Source of the DNA: an uncultured Prochlorococcus sp.
GTDB taxonomy: Bacteria > Cyanobacteriota > Cyanobacteriia > PCC-6307 > Cyanobiaceae
Direction of reading: 5' to 3'
NCBI GenBank assembly: GCA_902535025.1
Contig: CACARV010000006.1
Span: forward strand, 1 to 38,146
Length of the DNA: 38,146 bases
The stretch's first letter is position 1. Each line of letters begins with the position of its first letter. This document shows positions 8,097 to 19,018 of this stretch, in pieces. The notes beneath the pieces were generated by a model. That model saw only the letters and a program-made list of their open reading frames with translations, had not been told where the DNA came from and made no database searches. Made by a program: the position numbers and the translations under genes.

Positions 8097-10205
8097 CTAA
8101 AGACCACTTACAAAATCAACCAATTTCCAGGATTTATTAGAAAAGCCTAAAATGTATTTTACTTTAAGTGGATTTAATGATGTCTCATTAATAAGTTCCC
8201 CAGAGTTCTTTAATATTCTTTCTAAATAATTCAATTCAACTAAAATGACAATTCTTGAGGATGTTTGTGATACTAAATCTACCTTCGTAATTTTAGAACT
8301 TATTTCTTTATAAATCCCTTTCTTGATATCATTTTGTCTTTCTTCGATTGTTCTTTCAATCAAACCATTCCTCACAATCTTTGAAAGATTAATTTCACCC
8401 TTTCCAGATAAGTAATTACTTTTATTTTGGAGCCAAGCATTAATTAAATTCTTAATTTCTCCTAAAGTAGGTGAAACTTTTGTGATTTCATTTACTTTCA
8501 AGTAGATATTTTCTCTTTTTTTGTCACTAATAGATTTTGAATCACCTGAAGGTTTTTTTTTAATGTTCTGAATAAATTCTTCGACTTTGACATCTTTATT
8601 TTTTTCTATAACCGCTAACGATTTACCAGAAACTTCTTCATTTTGAGTTGATTTTTTAAAATTATTTCTTAAAAAACCAATACTTATTCCAAATGCGAAT
8701 AAGGTCAAAAACGCGTATAGATAAATTAAATAAGGTGAACGATTAAGGGCCTCTTTCCCATTTAAAAATTCACCAAAACCAAACTTAAATTCAGCAATTT
8801 TTTCTACTAAATATGAATAGAAAGCTATAAATTTATTTCTAAAAATTTGCTCATTTAAATTAATCTCTTGAATTTTTGGTTTCTCACTTTCTTTTTTGAT
8901 ACCTCCAGGCCATGGTAATCCCTTTTCATCATAACTATTTGAAGTCTCATCAGAATCTGGAGTAAATTCTTTTAAAGAGTCTTTATTAGTTATTTGTTGG
9001 CTCTGAATTTTTGATTTTAATAATGGTTTATTTGATTTATTTTCTAAGTTTTCGAGAAATTCTTGAATCTCACTATCTTCAAACCACGAATCTAAATTTA
9101 CATCTTTTGAATCAATATCTCTATAACCAACTAAAACATCATTCTCTAACCAGTTTTTACAAAAGATACATATCGCTTCTAATTTATTTTCTGGATAACT
9201 ATTTAACCAATCTCTTAAATTTTCATCCGAGCTGCTTAAAAATCTAGCAGAAGCCTGTTCAATATCTGCTAATAGCAAGTCTAAGCAACCCATAAGAGGC
9301 ATCGAATCAAGCCCAGATAAATTTAGTTTTTTTAAAACTTTCCTGGCTTCAAATAATTTTTCGGGCTTTCTTTTAGAAAATCCAAATGCCGTTAAAGATA
9401 GGAAAGCTAAAAAGCCTGCTTCAATTGAACCTCTTTTTTGTAATTCAAGAAACAAATCTATCTGTTCTTGAAGTGTCAAGAATGGCTTTATTTGTTGAAA
9501 AAAAGCTTCAAATTCTCTCTGATTTAGATAATCTCCATATTCTGATTTATTTTTACCTTCTAAGCCACCTCTTTTAATTATTAAATTTTTTAACATACTT
9601 AAGCCTTTTTTATGAGAATCTTGATCACTTAAATCCCTACTAAGTAAATCGAGAATCCTAAAGGGGAGTAAAGAAACTAAGTCTTCCTCAAGTTCCTTCC
9701 TACGTTCGCTAAGCTTTCCCATTCTTTGAAGAATTTGTATACCTTCATGTAAAAAGTCAGCTGCATTTGAGTATGCTCTGAGTTCTTGTTCTTGAATGGC
9801 GGAATCTCTGGCCGTCAAAGCAGCCAATAAAGTTAAGTCTGCCTCTCTACTACTACCCAGGGCTGGAGTTTGTGGCGGTTGTAAGGATCTTCTGGCGATT
9901 TTAAAGGCTTCCTTAGGGTAACCTGATTCCCAAAGAAGAATTAAACCTGCAACTTCTCTATTTGAAGAAAACTCCAAACCAGAAGCTCCATTTAGCAATA
10001 AATTTTCATATTCTCTTCTACTTTCTGGATCCGTAAGCAAATCTGCAGTTAGGCGAAGCAACTCTGATCTTTGGGTTAAAGCTTCATAGGTGAATCCCTC
10101 ATCAGGAGTTTTATCCAAACGTAATTGAAATGCCCTTAATATTTCCTCAGATGTGGAAGAGGAACTTACGCCAATTAAACGAAAATGATCTAAAGGGAGT
10201 TCCAA
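8097..10205 (-). CDS. ftn2: ARC6/Ftn2/ZipN-like cell division protein (J-like N-terminus, IMS C-terminal domain)
   Basis: N-terminus 'LPLDHFRLIGVSSSSTSEEILRAFQLRLDKTPDEGFTYEALTQRSELL..A..LL.DPESRREYE', one TM helix and C-terminal domain 'LINAWLQNKSNYLSGKGEINLSKIVR'. Confidence 0.87.
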   Translation of the reverse strand: MELPLDHFRLIGVSSSSTSEEILRAFQLRLDKTPDEGFTYEALTQRSELLRLTADLLTDPESRREYENLLLNGASGLEFSSNREVAGLILLWESGYPKEAFKIARRSLQPPQTPALGSSREADLTLLAALTARDSAIQEQELRAYSNAADFLHEGIQILQRMGKLSERRKELEEDLVSLLPFRILDLLSRDLSDQDSHKKGLSMLKNLIIKRGGLEGKNKSEYGDYLNQREFEAFFQQIKPFLTLQEQIDLFLELQKRGSIEAGFLAFLSLTAFGFSKRKPEKLFEARKVLKKLNLSGLDSMPLMGCLDLLLADIEQASARFLSSSDENLRDWLNSYPENKLEAICIFCKNWLENDVLVGYRDIDSKDVNLDSWFEDSEIQEFLENLENKSNKPLLKSKIQSQQITNKDSLKEFTPDSDETSNSYDEKGLPWPGGIKKESEKPKIQEINLNEQIFRNKFIAFYSYLVEKIAEFKFGFGEFLNGKEALNRSPYLIYLYAFLTLFAFGISIGFLRNNFKKSTQNEEVSGKSLAVIEKNKDVKVEEFIQNIKKKPSGDSKSISDKKRENIYLKVNEITKVSPTLGEIKNLINAWLQNKSNYLSGKGEINLSKIVRNGLIERTIEERQNDIKKGIYKEISSKITKVDLVSQTSSRIVILVELNYLERILKNSGELINETSLNPLKVKYILGFSNKSWKLVDFVSGL

Positions 10206-10352
10206 ACAAATATCCTTTAAAAATTGCTAGTCAAATTTTATCAAGTTAGAAATTTTTTTCATAAGGTCTTACAGAGTTATTAAAAAAAAACATGAAAATT
10301 GACCTTTAGAGCTTAGAATGTTAACAAATCAAAACTTCATTAAGGTATTTTC

Positions 10353-11390
10353 TTGGAAACACACGTAGAGAGAATCTCAAATCTTCAAGATATTAAAAAA
10401 GCAGCTTTGGATCGAGAAACCGGATTATTTCTTTATGAGGACATGGTACTTGGTAGAAGATTCGAAGATAAGTGTGCGGAAATGTACTACAGAGGAAAAA
10501 TGTTCGGATTCGTTCATCTATACAACGGACAGGAAGCTATAAGTACAGGCGTTATTGGTGCCATGAGAAAGAAACATGATTGGTTTTGTAGTACATACCG
10601 CGATCACGTCCATGCACTAAGTGCTGGAGTTCCCTCTTTTGAAGTGATGAGTGAACTTTTTGGTAAAGCTACAGGTTGTAGTAAGGGACGGGGTGGATCC
10701 ATGCATTTGTTTTCTAAAGAACATCACTTATTAGGTGGGTATGCATTTATTGGAGAAGGTATTCCAGTTGCTTTGGGGGCTGCCTTTTCGAGTAAATATA
10801 AAAAAGAAGTTACTGGCGATACTAATAGTGATGCAGTTACTGCAGCATTCTTCGGAGATGGAACTTGTAATAATGGCCAGTTTTTTGAATGTTTGAATAT
10901 GGCGCAATTATGGAAATTACCCATAATTTTTGTTGTTGAGAACAATAAATGGGCTATAGGTATGGCTCACGACAGAGCTACCAGTAATCCTGAGATATGG
11001 AGAAAAGCTTCTGCTTTTGGGATGCATGGCGAGGAAGTCGATGGAATGGATGTACTAGCTGTAAGAGGAGCAGCACAAAGGGCAATAGAACGTGCTAGAG
11101 CAGGAGAGGGGCCAACTCTTTTAGAATGTCTAACCTATAGATATAGAGGGCATTCATTAGCAGATCCTGATGAATTAAGATCCGAGAAAGAAAAAGAATT
11201 TTGGGCGGAAAGAGATCCTATAAAGAAGTTAGCCGAAGAAATTATCAATAAAAAATTTGCAACAGAAGGAGAACTAAAAAGTATCGAAAAGAAAATAGAT
11301 TTAGAAATATCAGAGTCTGTTAAAAACGCTTTAGAAGCACCTGAACCACCTTCAGAGGAACTAACTAAATATATTTGGGCAGAAGATTAG
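10353..11390 (+). CDS. pdhA: Pyruvate dehydrogenase E1 component alpha subunit (TTG start)
   Basis: '[34 protein letters not shown]', '[34 protein letters not shown]', '[19 protein letters not shown]', '[15 protein letters not shown]'. Confidence 0.95.
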   Translation: METHVERISNLQDIKKAALDRETGLFLYEDMVLGRRFEDKCAEMYYRGKMFGFVHLYNGQEAISTGVIGAMRKKHDWFCSTYRDHVHALSAGVPSFEVMSELFGKATGCSKGRGGSMHLFSKEHHLLGGYAFIGEGIPVALGAAFSSKYKKEVTGDTNSDAVTAAFFGDGTCNNGQFFECLNMAQLWKLPIIFVVENNKWAIGMAHDRATSNPEIWRKASAFGMHGEEVDGMDVLAVRGAAQRAIERARAGEGPTLLECLTYRYRGHSLADPDELRSEKEKEFWAERDPIKKLAEEIINKKFATEGELKSIEKKIDLEISESVKNALEAPEPPSEELTKYIWAED

Positions 11391-11391
11391 T

Positions 11392-12333
11392 TCAAATCCC
11401 ACTTGGCAATTTTCTGGTTAGGTTCCTTAATTTTCTTAAAGCCTTAAGTTCTACTTGCCTAACTCTTTCTCTAGAGACCTCTAATAACCTTCCTATTTCA
11501 GCAAGTGTATGTCTTTCATTTCCATCTAAGCCAAATCTTAATTTAAGAACATGTTGCTCTTGTTCGCTTAAATGGGTTAACCACTTCCCTAGCTGTTCTT
11601 GATGCATTTTTTGCTCAACTTGATCTAAAGGTTCTTCATTATTACTATCTGCAATTAACTCTCCCAAAAAGCTCCTACCATCATCACCATTAACAGGAGC
11701 ATCTAGACTACTTGTTGATAAGGCTTGCCTAAGAACTGAATCTAATTCCTCCACATCCATTTCCATTGCTTCAGCAATTTCAATTCTGCTCGGCATGGCA
11801 CCAAGTTTATGTGCGAGATCTCTACTTACTTTTCTTATAGAGGCTAATCTTTCACTTAAATGAACTGGTAAACGGATAGTTCTTGATTGACAAGCAATTG
11901 CTCTGGTCATACTTTGTCTAATCCACCAAAAGGCATAAGTAGAAAACTTATATCCTCTTGTAGGATCAAATTTCTCAACTGCCCTCTCGAGACCCAAAGA
12001 ACCTTCTTGAACTAAATCAAGTAGTTCAAGACCTTTACCTTGGTATTTTTTTGCGACGCTAACTACTAATCTTAAATTAGCTTTCATCATTCTCTCTTTG
12101 GCCCTTCTACCAATTTTTATTGTTCTTTTTTGCTGTATTGTAAATTCTTGATTTTTTTCATTAAGTTGTCCATCTTGAGTAAGAATCATCATTTTTTGGA
12201 CTTGATTTCCTAATTCAATTTCTTCAGCAGGAGTTAACAAGGGGACTCTACCGATATTTTGCAGATACCAGCTTATAGGATCATTTCCTCTTCTTTTTTG
12301 AGGTTCAGCCTGTGTAGGTAATGATGAAACCAT
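11392..12333 (-). CDS. RNA polymerase sigma-70 family factor (group 2, RpoD-like)
   Basis: 'DPISWYLQNIGRVPLLTPAEEIELG', 'NLRLVVSVAKKYQGKGLELLDLVQEGSLGLERAVEKFDPTRGYKFSTYAFWWIRQSMTRAI', region 4 'LAEIGRLLEVSRERVRQVELKALRKLR'. Confidence 0.95.
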   Translation of the reverse strand: MVSSLPTQAEPQKRRGNDPISWYLQNIGRVPLLTPAEEIELGNQVQKMMILTQDGQLNEKNQEFTIQQKRTIKIGRRAKERMMKANLRLVVSVAKKYQGKGLELLDLVQEGSLGLERAVEKFDPTRGYKFSTYAFWWIRQSMTRAIACQSRTIRLPVHLSERLASIRKVSRDLAHKLGAMPSRIEIAEAMEMDVEELDSVLRQALSTSSLDAPVNGDDGRSFLGELIADSNNEEPLDQVEQKMHQEQLGKWLTHLSEQEQHVLKLRFGLDGNERHTLAEIGRLLEVSRERVRQVELKALRKLRNLTRKLPSGI

Positions 12334-12474
12334 TATTTTAACCCAATTAAGGTATTAAAACTCTCCTATAGTTTTTGAGAAATTGCCAATTTTTTAATGC
12401 GCGCTTCAGATTTCAAGTAATATTTGTTCATTTATGTGTTTAAAACTATAAATAACTCTCTTAAATTGTTTCTT

Positions 12475-14040
12475 TCAAGATATTTGTCTCGTTTTCATTT
12501 TTCTCATTAATTTTGATAATACATCACCTATGGCTGATGCATTTGACCCTCTTTTGCACTTTGATGCAGCAAATGAATGTAGAAGTACATATTTTGCAAA
12601 AGAATCAGTTGTTATATTTTTACTAAAAGTTAAATCAATAGCAGCACTGCCACCTAAAAAACCAGATAAAAGATCGCCCAATCCAGCTCTAGCTGTCTGA
12701 GAATCCGTTCCAAAGAGTTGCCAAGCTTTATTACTTTCAGCAACTATGCTATTGGCTCCCTTCAACAAGACACTTATATTAAATTCTTTTGCCGCCTCAA
12801 GAGCTAATTCAACATTATTCTCGCAATTTATATCAGGAAATAACCTTGAAAATTCTTTGCTATGAGGGGTAATCCATGTTTTAAATTTTCTCTCTGAAAA
12901 GAACTGCGATCCTAATTTAGATTCCGAAATTCTATTTAGCGCATCTGCATCCAAGATCAATAATCCTTCAAAACCAATAAAGTAATCTTTTGATTTTTCC
13001 CAATCTTGATTATCAACTCCTATTCCTGGGCCTACAACTAATGAATCATATACACTTAGGTCAATATTTTTTAATGCACGAAATAAAATTGCATCACCAT
13101 TTTCATTAGATTGCATAGTTCCTTTTAAAACTACTTCTGGAGCAACTTGCCAAATGGATTGAGAAACTAAATCTGGCAAAACGGCAGAGATAAAACCTGC
13201 TCCACTTGATAAGGCACCTTTTAATGCTAGGTATGCTGCCCCAGAATATTTTTCACTACCGGCGATTAATAATGTTCTTCCTCTTTTATATTTGTTGGAA
13301 TTTTTTGGTAAAGAAGGTAAGTCAATATTTTTTAAATCACAATAAGTAATCTTAAAAATTTTTTTTTCAACCCTAGATAATTTGTTTATAGGTACCCCAA
13401 TATCGATATGGTGTAATTCACCAATAAAAGCCAAAGCAGAATCTTGGATTAAACCAATCTTATGAAGACCTATTGCTAAAGTATAATTTGCTTTTACTGC
13501 ATTATCTAAAAAAGGCTTTCCATTATTAGGACACAATCCAGTAGGAATATCGATACTTACTACCTTGCCGTATTTATTGTGAAATTTCTTATTAAACAAT
13601 TTAATTAATTTATTATCAACTTTTTTGGTTTGATTATTACCAAAAACAGCATCAATCCAGAGTTCTCTTCCATTTGGATCAGGTGTCTCGACTAATTTTT
13701 TTACCCCAATGGATGTAATATAATTTATATGGTTATTTGTTAATGTTTTTTTGATTGGGAATGGACACCATACATTAACTAAATACCCTCTCAAGAAAAG
13801 TTCTCTAGCTATCACAGCACCATCACCACCATTATGGCCAGGACCTATAAAAATAGTTATTCCATGTTTAAGTAGAGGTTTCCTTTTCAGAAGCCATTTA
13901 CTAATTTGGATGCCAGCTTTTTCCATCAATGCTTCTTGGGGCATACCATCAAAAAACATTTCTTTTTCTAATGTCAACATTTGGTTTGAATCAACAATTA
14001 AATGTTTTGAGTCAATTGTTGGCCATCCAATTTCAAACAT
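12475..14040 (-). CDS. nnr: Bifunctional NAD(P)H-hydrate epimerase / ADP-dependent NAD(P)H-hydrate dehydratase
   Basis: N-terminal 'GPGHNGGDGAVIARELFLRG', C-terminal 'KYKRGRTLLIAGSEKYSGAAYLALKGALSSGAG', 'TARAGLGDLLSGFLGG'. Confidence 0.92.
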   Translation of the reverse strand: MFEIGWPTIDSKHLIVDSNQMLTLEKEMFFDGMPQEALMEKAGIQISKWLLKRKPLLKHGITIFIGPGHNGGDGAVIARELFLRGYLVNVWCPFPIKKTLTNNHINYITSIGVKKLVETPDPNGRELWIDAVFGNNQTKKVDNKLIKLFNKKFHNKYGKVVSIDIPTGLCPNNGKPFLDNAVKANYTLAIGLHKIGLIQDSALAFIGELHHIDIGVPINKLSRVEKKIFKITYCDLKNIDLPSLPKNSNKYKRGRTLLIAGSEKYSGAAYLALKGALSSGAGFISAVLPDLVSQSIWQVAPEVVLKGTMQSNENGDAILFRALKNIDLSVYDSLVVGPGIGVDNQDWEKSKDYFIGFEGLLILDADALNRISESKLGSQFFSERKFKTWITPHSKEFSRLFPDINCENNVELALEAAKEFNISVLLKGANSIVAESNKAWQLFGTDSQTARAGLGDLLSGFLGGSAAIDLTFSKNITTDSFAKYVLLHSFAASKCKRGSNASAIGDVLSKLMRKMKTRQIS

Positions 14041-14086
14041 AATAATTACAAAGCAATTTAAGTATTGTTCAAAAATTTAAACTTCC

Positions 14087-15244
14087 ATGTTAAAGATACA
14101 AAAGGATAAAAAATTAAAAAACTGTTTTTCTATTAATAGTAAGATTACGAATAAAAAAAATATTATTGTAGGTCTTTCTGGTGGTGTAGATAGTTCACTC
14201 TCAGCTGCTCTTCTTGTCGAGAATGGCTGGAATGTTGAGGGACTTACACTTTGGCTAATGAAAGGACAAGGCTCTTGTTGTTCTGAAGGCTTAGTAGATG
14301 CTGCTGGCCTTTGTGAGGATTTAGGAATTTACCATAAAATAATCGATTCAAGAGAAATTTTCGAAAGAGAGGTAATTAAAAAAACTACTGAAAGCTACGA
14401 GAAAGGATTCACTCCACTTCCATGTTCGATGTGCAACAAGAATGTGAAGTTTGAAGAGATGCTTAATTACGCAATAACCAAAAAAGACTTTACTCATATT
14501 GCGACCGGACATTATGCAAGGATAAAAAAATCATCATATGCTGAAAAACTTGATTCCAAAAGCTTTGTATTTAAGGACTTTCTTCTTCTCAGAGGGGCTG
14601 ACGAGAATAAAGACCAAAGTTATTTTCTTTACTCTCTTTCACAAGAATTACTCAGCAGATTAGAATTTCCTCTTGGTGAAATGAGAAAAGAAGAAACAAG
14701 AAAGGAAGCCCTGCGATTAGGCCTTAGAACTGCTCAAAAGCCAGAAAGTCAAGATTTATGTTTAGTTGAGCATTATGGATCAATGCAGAGATTTATCGAT
14801 AAACACATTGAACCCAAAGAAGGAGAAATTATTCATGTAAATGGTAAAGTCTTAGGAAATCACTATGGTATTCAGCACTTTACAGTAGGTCAAAGAAAAG
14901 GTTTGGGTATTGCTTGGCCAGAACCCCTATATGTAAAAAGTTTAGACAGAGAAAGAAACATAGTATTCGTAACGGATAAAAGTGATCTTTTCAAAAAAGA
15001 AGCGATTATAAATAATGTTAATTGGGTTTCAATCGAAGAACCTAAGCAAGAGATAGCAGTAGAAGCACAAATAAGATATAGAAGCAGTCCAGTAAAAGGA
15101 ACTTTAATTCCTTTGAAAAATTCAATTAATCCAACTAAATCTTTTAAATTAATTTTTGAAGAAAGTCAAAGCTCGGTAACTCCAGGCCAAGCTGCAGTAT
15201 TTTATAAAGAAGAAATTCTATTAGGTGGCGGATTAATCAATTAA
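14087..15244 (+). CDS. mnmA: tRNA-specific 2-thiouridylase MnmA
   Basis: '[32 protein letters not shown]', '[11 protein letters not shown]', 'TGHYARI', '[13 protein letters not shown]', 'SQDLCLVE', '[17 protein letters not shown]'. Confidence 0.96.
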   Translation: MLKIQKDKKLKNCFSINSKITNKKNIIVGLSGGVDSSLSAALLVENGWNVEGLTLWLMKGQGSCCSEGLVDAAGLCEDLGIYHKIIDSREIFEREVIKKTTESYEKGFTPLPCSMCNKNVKFEEMLNYAITKKDFTHIATGHYARIKKSSYAEKLDSKSFVFKDFLLLRGADENKDQSYFLYSLSQELLSRLEFPLGEMRKEETRKEALRLGLRTAQKPESQDLCLVEHYGSMQRFIDKHIEPKEGEIIHVNGKVLGNHYGIQHFTVGQRKGLGIAWPEPLYVKSLDRERNIVFVTDKSDLFKKEAIINNVNWVSIEEPKQEIAVEAQIRYRSSPVKGTLIPLKNSINPTKSFKLIFEESQSSVTPGQAAVFYKEEILLGGGLIN

Positions 15245-16724
15245 ATTTCCTAAATAAATTTAATCCCATAAAAATTATTAACAATAAAAAAAGAGGTTTA
15301 TCTCCAAATTTTGTGTAGAAAGTCTTTTCTGATGAAAAATTAGGGAAAACCATTTTATTTTGCTCAGCATTTAAATCCAGAAGCTGAATTATTTTCCCAT
15401 CATCACGTACTAAACCCGAAGGGCCTGTGTTTGAAACCAGTAGGTTATCTTTCTTATTTTCAATACTTCTTAATCTAGCCATAGAAAGGAATTGATTAGA
15501 GAGCTGATTTGGATAGGGATCTAAATTAGCTGAAGTTATTATTAGTTTTGCCCCGTTGTTAATTGCCTTTCTTATTTTCAAACCATCACTAATTTCGTAA
15601 CAAATAGCTACTGCAAGCGGTGGCGTAAATTTTGGATCAAAAAATCTTGAATAAGAACCAGGTTGAATTCCTCCTACAGCAGAAAATCCTCTTGAGAAAT
15701 TATTCAGGATTCTAGGTACTTTTTCACCCAATGGGACAAGTCTATTTTTATCTATGGACGTTGTGAAAGAGTGATCTCCAATTTCGAATCCGAGTAGAGA
15801 ACTTCTTAATTCGTTATTAAAATTCCTGAAACCTCCTGCCAACATATTTACCTTGCTACCTTTGGATAGATAAAAATTATTAGATAGAGTTCCTTCAGGA
15901 GCAACAAGTATTTTTGCTTTATTGACTAAAGCATATTGTTGAGCGATAGAGTGTTTTTCTTTGATCTGTTCTTCATCTATTTTTAATTTTTCTCTTGTTG
16001 GTATATTGGTTTGCCAAATAGCTACTGGATATTCATAATTTCTTTTTATTGGGTTTGTTAAACCTCCAAGTAAGTGGAGGAAAATAATAACTAAAATTCC
16101 AAAAATAAATATCTCTTTAAAGTGACTTTTTCTACTCCACATACCGTGACTAAAAAAAATCCAAAATCCAGTCAATATTTGTAATACGCATAAACCACTT
16201 GCACCGATCCATCTTGCTAAACCAGCAAGATATATATCACCAGGGATAAGACTATCCCCTAAACCTATCCAAAAAAAAGGTGTTTGTGAAAGTATCAATT
16301 CACCAACACCCCATGTCAAAGATAAAAAGGATACTTTTATTGTTAGAGGTAAAAGTTTCATTTTAAAAATATCTCCTTCCCAAAGAATTTTTTGAACTAA
16401 GAGCCCCCATAAAAAAACTAATAACCCACCCAAAAAAGAACAAAATAATAATATTGAAATGGTAATTATTAAACTTCCAAGCCATGAAAAGCCAAGCCAA
16501 GTCAATGGATGAAGTTCATAAAGCCAAGAATGACTTATTAAGATAAAGAAAAAACCCCAACAAAAATTTGCTATTCTCCTTTCACTTTCCTTCCATAAAA
16601 TAAATAAAGCTATTGGCATAAAAATCAGCCAAAAATGAGTAGCGACAGAAATTCCTCCTAGTACGCCTCCCAAACAAGGGTAAAAATATTGTTTTAAACT
16701 TTTAATTTGATTTGGGATTAACAA
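15237..16724 (-). CDS. lnt: Apolipoprotein N-acyltransferase
   Basis: Polytopic N-terminus plus nitrilase-like domain 'ILVAPEGTL', '[12 protein letters not shown]', '[24 protein letters not shown]'. Confidence 0.9.
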   Translation of the reverse strand: MLIPNQIKSLKQYFYPCLGGVLGGISVATHFWLIFMPIALFILWKESERRIANFCWGFFFILISHSWLYELHPLTWLGFSWLGSLIITISILLFCSFLGGLLVFLWGLLVQKILWEGDIFKMKLLPLTIKVSFLSLTWGVGELILSQTPFFWIGLGDSLIPGDIYLAGLARWIGASGLCVLQILTGFWIFFSHGMWSRKSHFKEIFIFGILVIIFLHLLGGLTNPIKRNYEYPVAIWQTNIPTREKLKIDEEQIKEKHSIAQQYALVNKAKILVAPEGTLSNNFYLSKGSKVNMLAGGFRNFNNELRSSLLGFEIGDHSFTTSIDKNRLVPLGEKVPRILNNFSRGFSAVGGIQPGSYSRFFDPKFTPPLAVAICYEISDGLKIRKAINNGAKLIITSANLDPYPNQLSNQFLSMARLRSIENKKDNLLVSNTGPSGLVRDDGKIIQLLDLNAEQNKMVFPNFSSEKTFYTKFGDKPLFLLLIIFMGLNLFRKFN

Positions 16725-16810
16725 TCTAAAATTACGAAATTAAATTTGTAATCACCCATTTATTGTACCTTTATTCTGTAATATTAGTTTTAGTAACTTT
16801 CAAAATTTAA

Positions 16811-17383
16811 GTGAAAGAAGTTTTTATTAGTTTTGCCGTTTTTGTTTTTTGTGTTTCATTGACCCTTTTCAGTCAATTTAATTCACCACAAGTTGTTAAT
16901 GCTGCCGAATCAGAAATTCAGTCAGTTCAAAAAACACCCTCTGCAAAATCATCAAGTGAATCAAATAGTAATTTATTTGAACTAGACCCATCAGATCCAA
17001 ACCCTATACTTTTCGCCATGGCAGAAGAAAAACCATCAGACAGCAATTCAAGGACTACAGAAAGTGGTCTAATTATTGCGGATATCGTAAATGGGGAAGG
17101 AGATGAAGCCATTGCTGGGCAAACAGTTACAGTAAATTACACAGGAACTTTAGAAGACGGAACACAATTCGATACAAGTATTGGTAGAGCTCCATTCAGC
17201 TTTCCCTTAGGGGCTGGAAGAGTTATTAAAGGTTGGGACGAAGGTGTTGCAGGTATGAAGGTTGGAGGGAAAAGAAAATTAACAATTCCTCCTGAACTTG
17301 GTTACGGATCAAGAGGTGCAGGAAATGTAATACCTGCTAATGCGACTTTGATATTTGAAGTTGAATTATTAAAAGTCAATTAA
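16811..17383 (+). CDS. FKBP-type peptidyl-prolyl cis-trans isomerase, exported (GTG start)
   Basis: N-terminal signal-like segment; '[84 protein letters not shown]'. Confidence 0.95.
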   Translation: MKEVFISFAVFVFCVSLTLFSQFNSPQVVNAAESEIQSVQKTPSAKSSSESNSNLFELDPSDPNPILFAMAEEKPSDSNSRTTESGLIIADIVNGEGDEAIAGQTVTVNYTGTLEDGTQFDTSIGRAPFSFPLGAGRVIKGWDEGVAGMKVGGKRKLTIPPELGYGSRGAGNVIPANATLIFEVELLKVN

Positions 17384-17461
17384 ATTAGGTAAGAAAAATA
17401 CCCAACCCTTTTCAAATTAGTAAATCTCCAAGTAATATATAAACAACATCAAATATTTGAA

Positions 17462-17935
17462 ATGTTAAGTAAATTCATCAATTCCCTTCTAAATAAAAAA
17501 TCCTCAACTTTAGTTCATGCTCACTGTGATGGTCCTTGCGGTGTTTATGATCCAGCATCTACTAGAGTTGCAGCCGAAGCAGTCTTATCTATGACTAAAA
17601 AGCTTATTGCACTTGATCCTCCTTCTAGCACTGACTCTGAAGAATGGGCTTCTTATAGCAATACATTTTCTAGATATGTTGCAGTTAAAGAAGAACAAGC
17701 TAAAGAAACAAAAAAAGAAATTCTAATTTTGTGGACAGACTATTTTAAACCTGTCCATTTAGAAACTTATCCAGACCTACATGAAACCATTTGGAAGGCA
17801 GCAAAATTATGTAGTGCTTGCAAAGTTAATATTGATTTAACTCAAGCTGAAGAACTAATGAGTTATGTAGAAAAAATTCATAATATTTTCTGGGCATCAA
17901 AAGGAAGAACTGACGCTTTTGTAAAAGCAAGTTAA
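17462..17935 (+). CDS. sodN: Nickel superoxide dismutase
   Basis: Ni-hook 'HCDGPCGVYDP' after a pro-sequence 'MLSKFINSLLNKKSSTLVHA'. Confidence 0.97.
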   Translation: MLSKFINSLLNKKSSTLVHAHCDGPCGVYDPASTRVAAEAVLSMTKKLIALDPPSSTDSEEWASYSNTFSRYVAVKEEQAKETKKEILILWTDYFKPVHLETYPDLHETIWKAAKLCSACKVNIDLTQAEELMSYVEKIHNIFWASKGRTDAFVKAS

Positions 17936-18018
17936 TTTATATTATTCTAAAGATTTTTTTTGACTTAATTTTATTTATCTCAGGTTTAAGAAAAACCGCT
18001 ATTGTTAGTGGTGACTCT

Positions 18019-18297
18019 ATGTTACCTACTCTTAAAAATGGGGATATAGTATTTTTTAAAAAGTATAAGAAACATAAATCAAGGCCTAAAGAAGGTCAAA
18101 TAGTTATTTTTAAACATCCATTAAAAGAAATAAAACTCATTAAGAGGATAAATTCAGTAAAGCAAAATAATATTGAGGTTCTTGGTGACAATAATGAATT
18201 TAGCGAAGACAGTAAAAAATTTGGATTAGTAAATAACGAAAAAATCATTGGTATTATCACATCTAAGTTAATAATTCCTAAATTAAAAATTTTTTAA
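18019..18297 (+). CDS. sodX: Nickel-type superoxide dismutase maturation protease SodX (S26 signal-peptidase-like); the listed start is almost certainly too far downstream
   Basis: '(SGDS)MLPTLKNGDIVFFKKYK...IKLIKRI...VLGDNNEFSEDSKKFG'; catalytic Ser lies immediately upstream of the ORF-track ATG. Open frame extends to 17914. Confidence 0.88.
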   Translation: MLPTLKNGDIVFFKKYKKHKSRPKEGQIVIFKHPLKEIKLIKRINSVKQNNIEVLGDNNEFSEDSKKFGLVNNEKIIGIITSKLIIPKLKIF

Positions 18298-18965
18298 TTC
18301 AAAAAAACAGAAGCACTTCTTTGAATCCAAAATAAACCCAAAGAAAAGGAAAGTCCTCCTGCTACAGTGATTAATCTTTTAATAAATTTTTGACTTGCTT
18401 TAAAGGTCGTAAAAGATATTAAACAAGTAAAAAAATTCATACTGATTAGCGAACCAATCAAATATGAAATCAAATATAAGCAAGCACTTGTTAAAGGTAG
18501 TGCTAAAGCAGGAATAACTGCAAGGAAATGCGAACCCCCAGCTATACCGTGTAGCAATCCTAAACCTGTTAAACCATGGGAGTGCTTGTTATTATTTTTT
18601 TCTTCTTTAAGGTGAAAGTGAAAGTGGCGGTGGGCAATTCCATTATCATGCTTATGAGAGTGCGAATGGATACTTAATTGAAAAGAATTTTTTATAGCAA
18701 TTATTCCCACAATTAGAAGAGAAATTCCAACTAGTAATTCGGCAATATTGGAAAATTTGTTTAATGGCGTAATATCCTTAATAAAAATTGCTAGGAAAGC
18801 TAACAAGAGGATGCCAGAAGAGTGTCCCAGGCCCCATGAGAAACTATTTTTAAGAGCTTTTTTCGGATTATTAATCGCTGCTGGTACCATTGCAATAAGA
18901 TGATCCGCACCACTAACAACATGAACGAATCCTGCAACTATACCGGTTAATATTACAGCCTGCAT
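18294..18965 (-). CDS. sodT: HupE/UreH-type nickel permease-like protein (SodT-like) with His-rich loop
   Basis: 'GFVHVVSGADHLIAMVPAA', 'SWGLGHSSGI', His-rich loop 'HSHSHKHDNGIAHRHFHFHLKEEKNNNKHSHG', 'GLLHGIAGGSHFLAVIPAL'; adjacent to sodN-sodX. Confidence 0.8.
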   Translation of the reverse strand: MQAVILTGIVAGFVHVVSGADHLIAMVPAAINNPKKALKNSFSWGLGHSSGILLLAFLAIFIKDITPLNKFSNIAELLVGISLLIVGIIAIKNSFQLSIHSHSHKHDNGIAHRHFHFHLKEEKNNNKHSHGLTGLGLLHGIAGGSHFLAVIPALALPLTSACLYLISYLIGSLISMNFFTCLISFTTFKASQKFIKRLITVAGGLSFSLGLFWIQRSASVFLN

Positions 18966-19018
18966 ATATATTTAGTACAACCCTTTATTTATTTTTATAG
19001 CAAGATTAAAAGTCAAAG

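Noticed and set aside
10299-10352. Possible -35/-10 (TTGACC ... TAACAA) upstream of pdhA
   Set aside because: Spacing is acceptable but the -10 is weak and such matches are frequent in AT-rich DNA; not reported as a feature.
13751-14080. 109-aa ORF antisense to nnr 5' end
   Set aside because: Opposite strong NnrE motifs; no motif of its own.
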